A stretch of 64,000 nucleotides of DNA from Mucor racemosus (Eukaryota > Mucoromycota > Mucoromycetes > Mucorales > Mucoraceae), in NCBI GenBank assembly GCA_027405735.1, contig JAPEHQ010000001.1, positions 3,596,001 through 3,660,000 on the forward strand, read 5' to 3'. The stretch's first letter is position 1. Every line of letters starts with the position of its first letter. The position numbers were made by a program, and so were the translations under genes. The notes under the pieces were generated by a model. The model was not told where the DNA came from, did no database searches, and was given only the letters and a program-made list of their open reading frames with translations. Positions 60,058-64,000 of this stretch are shown here, piece by piece.

Positions 60058-61885
60058 TTCCCATTTGGTCCCCGAAAGAAGAACATGGGCAGAGCTCTTT
60101 CAAACCCCAAACTTCAAATTGCTATATCTTGTCAATAAGACAATTTTGTTGAATCAGAGTAACTCACATCTGTTTTAAACCATTCAAATTATCTTCGTTA
60201 TTAATTATATTATGATTGATATACTTTAGTAAATTGACTAAAAAACCTTGATCTCATTGCTCTGCTCATCTGGGTTGCCTCTGATGATCTGCACAAAATT
60301 TTTTATTCTGCCCATCTGTGCAGATTATTATGCCCATAGGAAGCATAGTTCGGCCGTAGTGATTAAATAATTTAGTATATATTTTAGCTTTGAAATTGAT
60401 ATAATCTTCTAGAGTAACAATTTATCCATAACAAAACTATATAATAAAGAGGAACATTCTACCTGTCAAAATAGCATTATTCAGCAGTTTAATAGGCTCC
60501 GGTTAACTTTGCTCAAGAAACACTTATATAAAAGCTTAAGAATAATGCCTAAAGGTAGCTTACATTAATTTATTATTTAGTTGTTGAATTCCTAATCCTT
60601 TTTATATTTTTTTCCGTCGATATCTATCTAATCCGTAGCTATTTCACAATTCTAATTGACAACCACTTGATCTATTATACAACTAAAAGATACTCTGCAT
60701 TTTTTGTTTCAGAGAAAAATATCAATTTTTCATTGAGATAATCGATAATAGTTCACACTACAGCTTAAGGCCAATACTAACTGAGTTCCAAAATCGATCT
60801 GTTCAATCGATCTGTCAATCGATCGAAAAATGATTGAAAAAAACAAAATCGTTTAATAGCTCACGAAGTGCAAAGTTGAAGTAGCATATTAAATATTTTT
60901 CATACAGGTTGGGATTTTGCATCCAACTAAATAAAAGTTAAACAAATATTTTCTATTAAATTTTGCGTAAAATGCGATTGAAATTTTAGAGGTTTTTTGA
61001 AGATACATGTTAACTTTCATAAATAATTTTTAAATATAAATAAATGAGTTAATGCGCAGTAAAAGTATCTATCGTTCTAGCTATTGCTGAATCTTTTAGC
61101 TACATTTCTCGTAGAGAAAACAAGGTTTTTGTCAATTTTTTTTTCAAATTCAGAATTTGGGATGAGGGTATACAAGGGAAAATTGAAGCCAAAGGTGAGA
61201 GTATTCTTTTGTACACATTTTTGAAGATATCTTCACAAAAAATTAATATTTTGAAAAAAAGTAAATTGGGTCCGATAGAGCTCAACAGGATCAATGACAT
61301 AGATGTAAAAAAAAATGGTGCCCAATTCAGCGAATATTTTGTAATCCACTACAAAAAGGTCAAAAAAATGATTTGAAAAAAAAAAGTGCTCAGAATTTTT
61401 TTATACTCAAATATGTTATAGAACACTTCAAAACAAGTAAGTTTTATTATTAAAACTTCTTAGTATAGCTTAATTTTTTTTTCAGAGATATGAAGGCTCA
61501 AAGTTTTTAATTTTTACCAGTGAATTAACGGTAAAAATCTGAAACATTAGCACTAAAAAAGTTGTACCAACTGCTAGAAATAAGATATTTTTGAATACTC
61601 ATTTTTGGATTAAAGTTAAACATCTCATGTACAACAGCATATAATTTTTTCTTGGTGTTATCAAATGAAAAAAAAAGTAAATCAGGGATGAAAAGTCGGA
61701 CTCAGTTTTTACAGAAAAAGCAGTGAATTTTACCTGCTTTTGAGACTTTCGTCAGATATAAAATAAATTCAGGAACAGATAGCATGATGTGATTAATTCA
61801 TATACATTTAGCGGTGTCTAAGGTATATCCTAAAAAGTATTTAATATGGGGCTAGTTAGAAAAAAGGTGGCACGCTCCGATTTTA
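60058..61885 (-). repeat. Repeat R1, copy D
   Basis: The R1 copy of the right arm. It extends about 90 bp further than the palindrome (to GGCACGCTCCGATTTT), matching the starts of copies A and B there. Confidence 0.8.
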
Positions 61886-62141
61886 AACATTAATAACTTT
61901 GAAAATTAGTGTTGAAGATTCTACGATAGGTATCAGAATCCCTTTTGACGTATGGAGTGTTGCTTTTTTAAGCTAATATCATTTAAGGCGGGTTGTACAG
62001 TTATTCCTTTTTTTGTGAGTGTAGGAGATGTGTTTCATGAGTTTTTAAATTTATTCACTCTAATGATAATATATGATAAACTCAGGTTTTTAATGGTACT
62101 GAACTTAAGGATAACATTGTATTTATTTTTTAATTTTTTCT
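61886..62141. other. Flank between P2 and VMA6
   Basis: VMA6 3' flank, AT-rich. The open frame at 61952-62167 overlaps the VMA6 end and is not supported. Confidence 0.5.
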
Positions 62142-63441
62142 TTACAAAATGGGGATATAACTGTTAATTCTGTCCTTTTGGTTTTGAGAAATACACTCGG
62201 CAATCCAAACAATATTTCTGATTTCTTGTTCCTTCAACTTAATATAAGCATAAAATACACCGTAATTGAATTGTTGTTGGAAAGCTTGTCTGTTCAAAAA
62301 GACTTCCGTTTCAAAGAACTTGTCTTCCAATGTTTTGTTGCTAGTAGTGGTATCAAAGAAAGTTCTATATTCATGGAAAACTTCGCAAGTAGCCTTGACT
62401 TGATCCATTTCATCAGCAATGGCTAAACGTGCATTTCCTTCTGGATATAAGCGACCAATGGTAGGGAATAACTTCTTACGATCTTCCTTGGGTAACTCAG
62501 TACCGAAAGAATTGATAGTAATGTTGATTGTACGACGATCTGCTTCAAACTATGATGTATATTCAAATTAAAATTAGATATTCGATTGTCTGCTGTATAA
62601 AAAAACGTTTTACTTACACGAAGGATATCACCCATAACTTCGGCAGTTGGTCCACCAATTGACTCACAGAATTGATAGAAATCTTCAAGATAAGCTTTGT
62701 AAAGTGTATTACGAATAATTTCAATATTCAATTCATCCAAATCATGAGCACTAAGGCAGTTGGCAAAGTAAGGAGCTATAATTTGTGTGTCAGATTTAAC
62801 GCGTTTGTTGAAAATCTAAATAATCACAAGTTTTTTTTTTTCCTACATACCTAAAGGTGTTTCTACCAAGACAGTATTGTATAATTCAGCAACAGTAGTA
62901 GCTACACATAAAGCAGGCATAGTATCAAATACACCAAGAGGATGACAACGCTCAAGAAGTTCATGAGTATCACGCTCATGAAGAGTACCAGTGATAATCA
63001 AAATGACGTTATCGATCATGTATTGGTACCTTTTTTTTTCAATATTTGAATATCATGTATGTATATATTTTCAAGATGTAAACTTACGTGATATACTCTA
63101 AAAACTTAGATAAAGGTTGAACTGCATTGCTACGAATGTATTCAAATTCTTCGACAAGACTTTGGGTTAATTTCTCTGCGATTGTTGAAGTAGCAATAGG
63201 AGAAGGTTCATTTTGTAAAAGAGATCCATAGTCAGTAGCACCCAACTGAAGACGAAGATCTATTGATTTGTGTTAATTCAAGATCTTGTTTTTTTTTTTT
63301 TTTTTTTTACTCCTTACCTTCAAGTGTTTCACACTGAGTAAAGTTAAGATATTGAGTCGAGTTCAAAATACCAGAATAATAACCTCTCAAGATACCATCA
63401 ATATATCCGTCATTTTCGTTGAAAATAAGTGCACTGGCCAT
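62142..63441 (-). CDS. VMA6: V-type H+-ATPase subunit d
   Basis: Five exons (63441-63318, 63259-63088, 63029-62851, 62775-62618, 62549-62142) encode about 346 aa, the usual subunit d length. Motifs: [19 protein letters not shown] at the N-terminus, [90 protein letters not shown] and the C-terminal [19 protein letters not shown]. Subunit d caps the proteolipid ring of the Vo sector and couples it to the central stalk in the vacuolar and Golgi proton pump. All introns are GT-AG; intron 1 carries a long A/T homopolymer at about 63289-63308. It is close (about 190 bp) to the TRM61 stop on the same strand. Confidence 0.96.
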
Positions 63442-63635
63442 TTCTTATGAGTATTACTTGTAAAAGAAACCGGGATAAGTTTTGAAACTTGTATAAATAA
63501 GAAGGAGAAGAAAAAGAGATAAAATTGACCTAGTGTTTCTAATGAAAATATTGAACGAATCCGGCGTTTCAAAAGAGTTTACTGTAGTGGAACGTATAAT
63601 TTGATTTTATTGTGAAATATAATACATTTTAATCT

Positions 63636-64000
63636 TTAATTTGAATCATTTTCTGGTACATTTTCATCAACTACACGAGTAGCTGTAGGTGGTAAAAATG
63701 TAGCAAAGGTTAAATAACTAGTATGGCCTCTTGTTTCTCCCAATGTTCTTGACACTAACATCAAATTCGCTGTTTCTTCAACTTCTTCTGCTGTAGGAAT
63801 GGGCTCGTCTTTACCCAATTTTCTTTTAATGGCTACACTTTCCACTGAAGGCAATCCCTGGGCTTTTCTATTTTGAGCATCTTTAATGGCTGCTGAAAAA
63901 TCAACTTTTTGTATAGGCGCAACTGTATGTTCACGAATCAAGCATTCATACATGGTGATATCTGAAAATGCAATGTTAATTATTTTCTCAACAAATCACT
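63636..64000 (-). CDS. TRM61: tRNA (adenine-58-N1)-methyltransferase catalytic subunit, last exon (partial)
   Basis: The last exon covers 63961-63636, preceded by a TTTTCAG acceptor; the remainder lies beyond the window. It reads TMYECLIREHTVAPI, a charged linker, then RTLGETRGHTSYLTFATFLPP near the C-terminus, the characteristic end of Trm61/Gcd14. Trm61 binds SAM and with Trm6 makes m1A58 in tRNAs, including initiator tRNA, in the nucleus. The catalytic Rossmann part is not in view, so activity cannot be judged. Confidence 0.85.

Larger units (their letters stand above)
57210..61792 (-). repeat. Palindrome P2, right arm
   Basis: The inverted partner of 51557-56139, carrying every module of the left arm in reverse order. 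It ends next to the 3' side of VMA6, with R1-like sequence continuing to about 61885. Confidence 0.92.

Noticed and set aside
51557..61792. Assembly artefact (folded-back read) as the explanation of P2
   Set aside because: A solo LTR with its own target duplication is present in one arm only, and there are scattered substitutions between arms. Long-read confirmation is still desirable.
1..64000. CRISPR arrays, bacterial operons or phage genes
   Set aside because: There are no regularly spaced short direct repeats, no ribosome-binding-site-led gene runs and no phage proteins; the gene structures are eukaryotic.

Overview
The window is nuclear DNA of a filamentous fungus, most likely an early-diverging one (Mucoromycota, Mucorales-type). 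The evidence is AT-rich DNA, intron-dense genes with short GT-AG introns of about 50-140 nt, and a fungal gene set: the chitin-synthase export chaperone Chs7, a Ras-associated LRR-PP2C adenylyl cyclase, a Ppz-type phosphatase and peroxisomal acyl-CoA oxidase. No genus is claimed. The exon structures given here were assembled by reading splice sites and frames by eye.

Genes, left to right: the 3' part of a regulator-like gene (1-1172); an eight-exon orphan (1489-3604, minus); LEO1 of the Paf1 complex (6505-8033, minus); a double GATA-finger plus SET methyltransferase (8846-10720, minus); a small orphan (11279-11701, minus); CHS7 (11908-13129, minus) divergent from a universal stress protein (13517-14053, plus); MRS2 (14208-15571, minus); SF3A1/PRP21 (22849-25135, plus); acyl-CoA oxidase (25372-27713, plus) and an SCP2-domain protein (28290-29013, plus), both ending in the peroxisomal signal SKL; a germ-cell-less-like BTB protein (36634-39092, minus); PPZ phosphatase (39295-40762, minus); a Ste20/OSR1-like kinase (41192-43645, minus) divergent from adenylyl cyclase (44169-51091, plus); VMA6 (62142-63441, minus); and the last exon of TRM61 (63636-63961, minus). 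The PPZ, kinase and cyclase genes form a contiguous signalling block.

About a third of the window is repetitive. At 4543-5662 lies a poly(A)-tailed retro-insertion with a tRNA-Gly(CCC)-like head and a perfect 14-bp target duplication. At 16071-21685 lies a palindrome (P1) with arms of about 1.77 kb. At 29.5-36.4 kb lies a related single-orientation composite. At about 51.56-61.79 kb lies a second palindrome (P2) of about 10.2 kb with arms of about 4.6 kb. These share two modules, called R1 and M here, and a 104-bp fragment reading as the last WD-repeat exon of a cytoplasmic dynein intermediate chain, present four times. Two solo LTRs with exact 5-bp duplications and identifiable empty sites, a probable third LTR family and a CGAGCT-rich MITE-like element are nested inside. 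No transposase or reverse transcriptase is visible, so the composites are non-autonomous.

The strongest candidate for something new is this gene-fragment-carrying palindrome family. The 4.6-kb arms of P2 would fold into a long hairpin RNA that includes host dynein sequence, and related copies flank the SF3A1 / acyl-CoA oxidase / SCP2 block. Secondary items are the GATA-SET fusion, the tRNA-headed retroelement and RFx[I/V] motifs inside the OSR1-like kinase.
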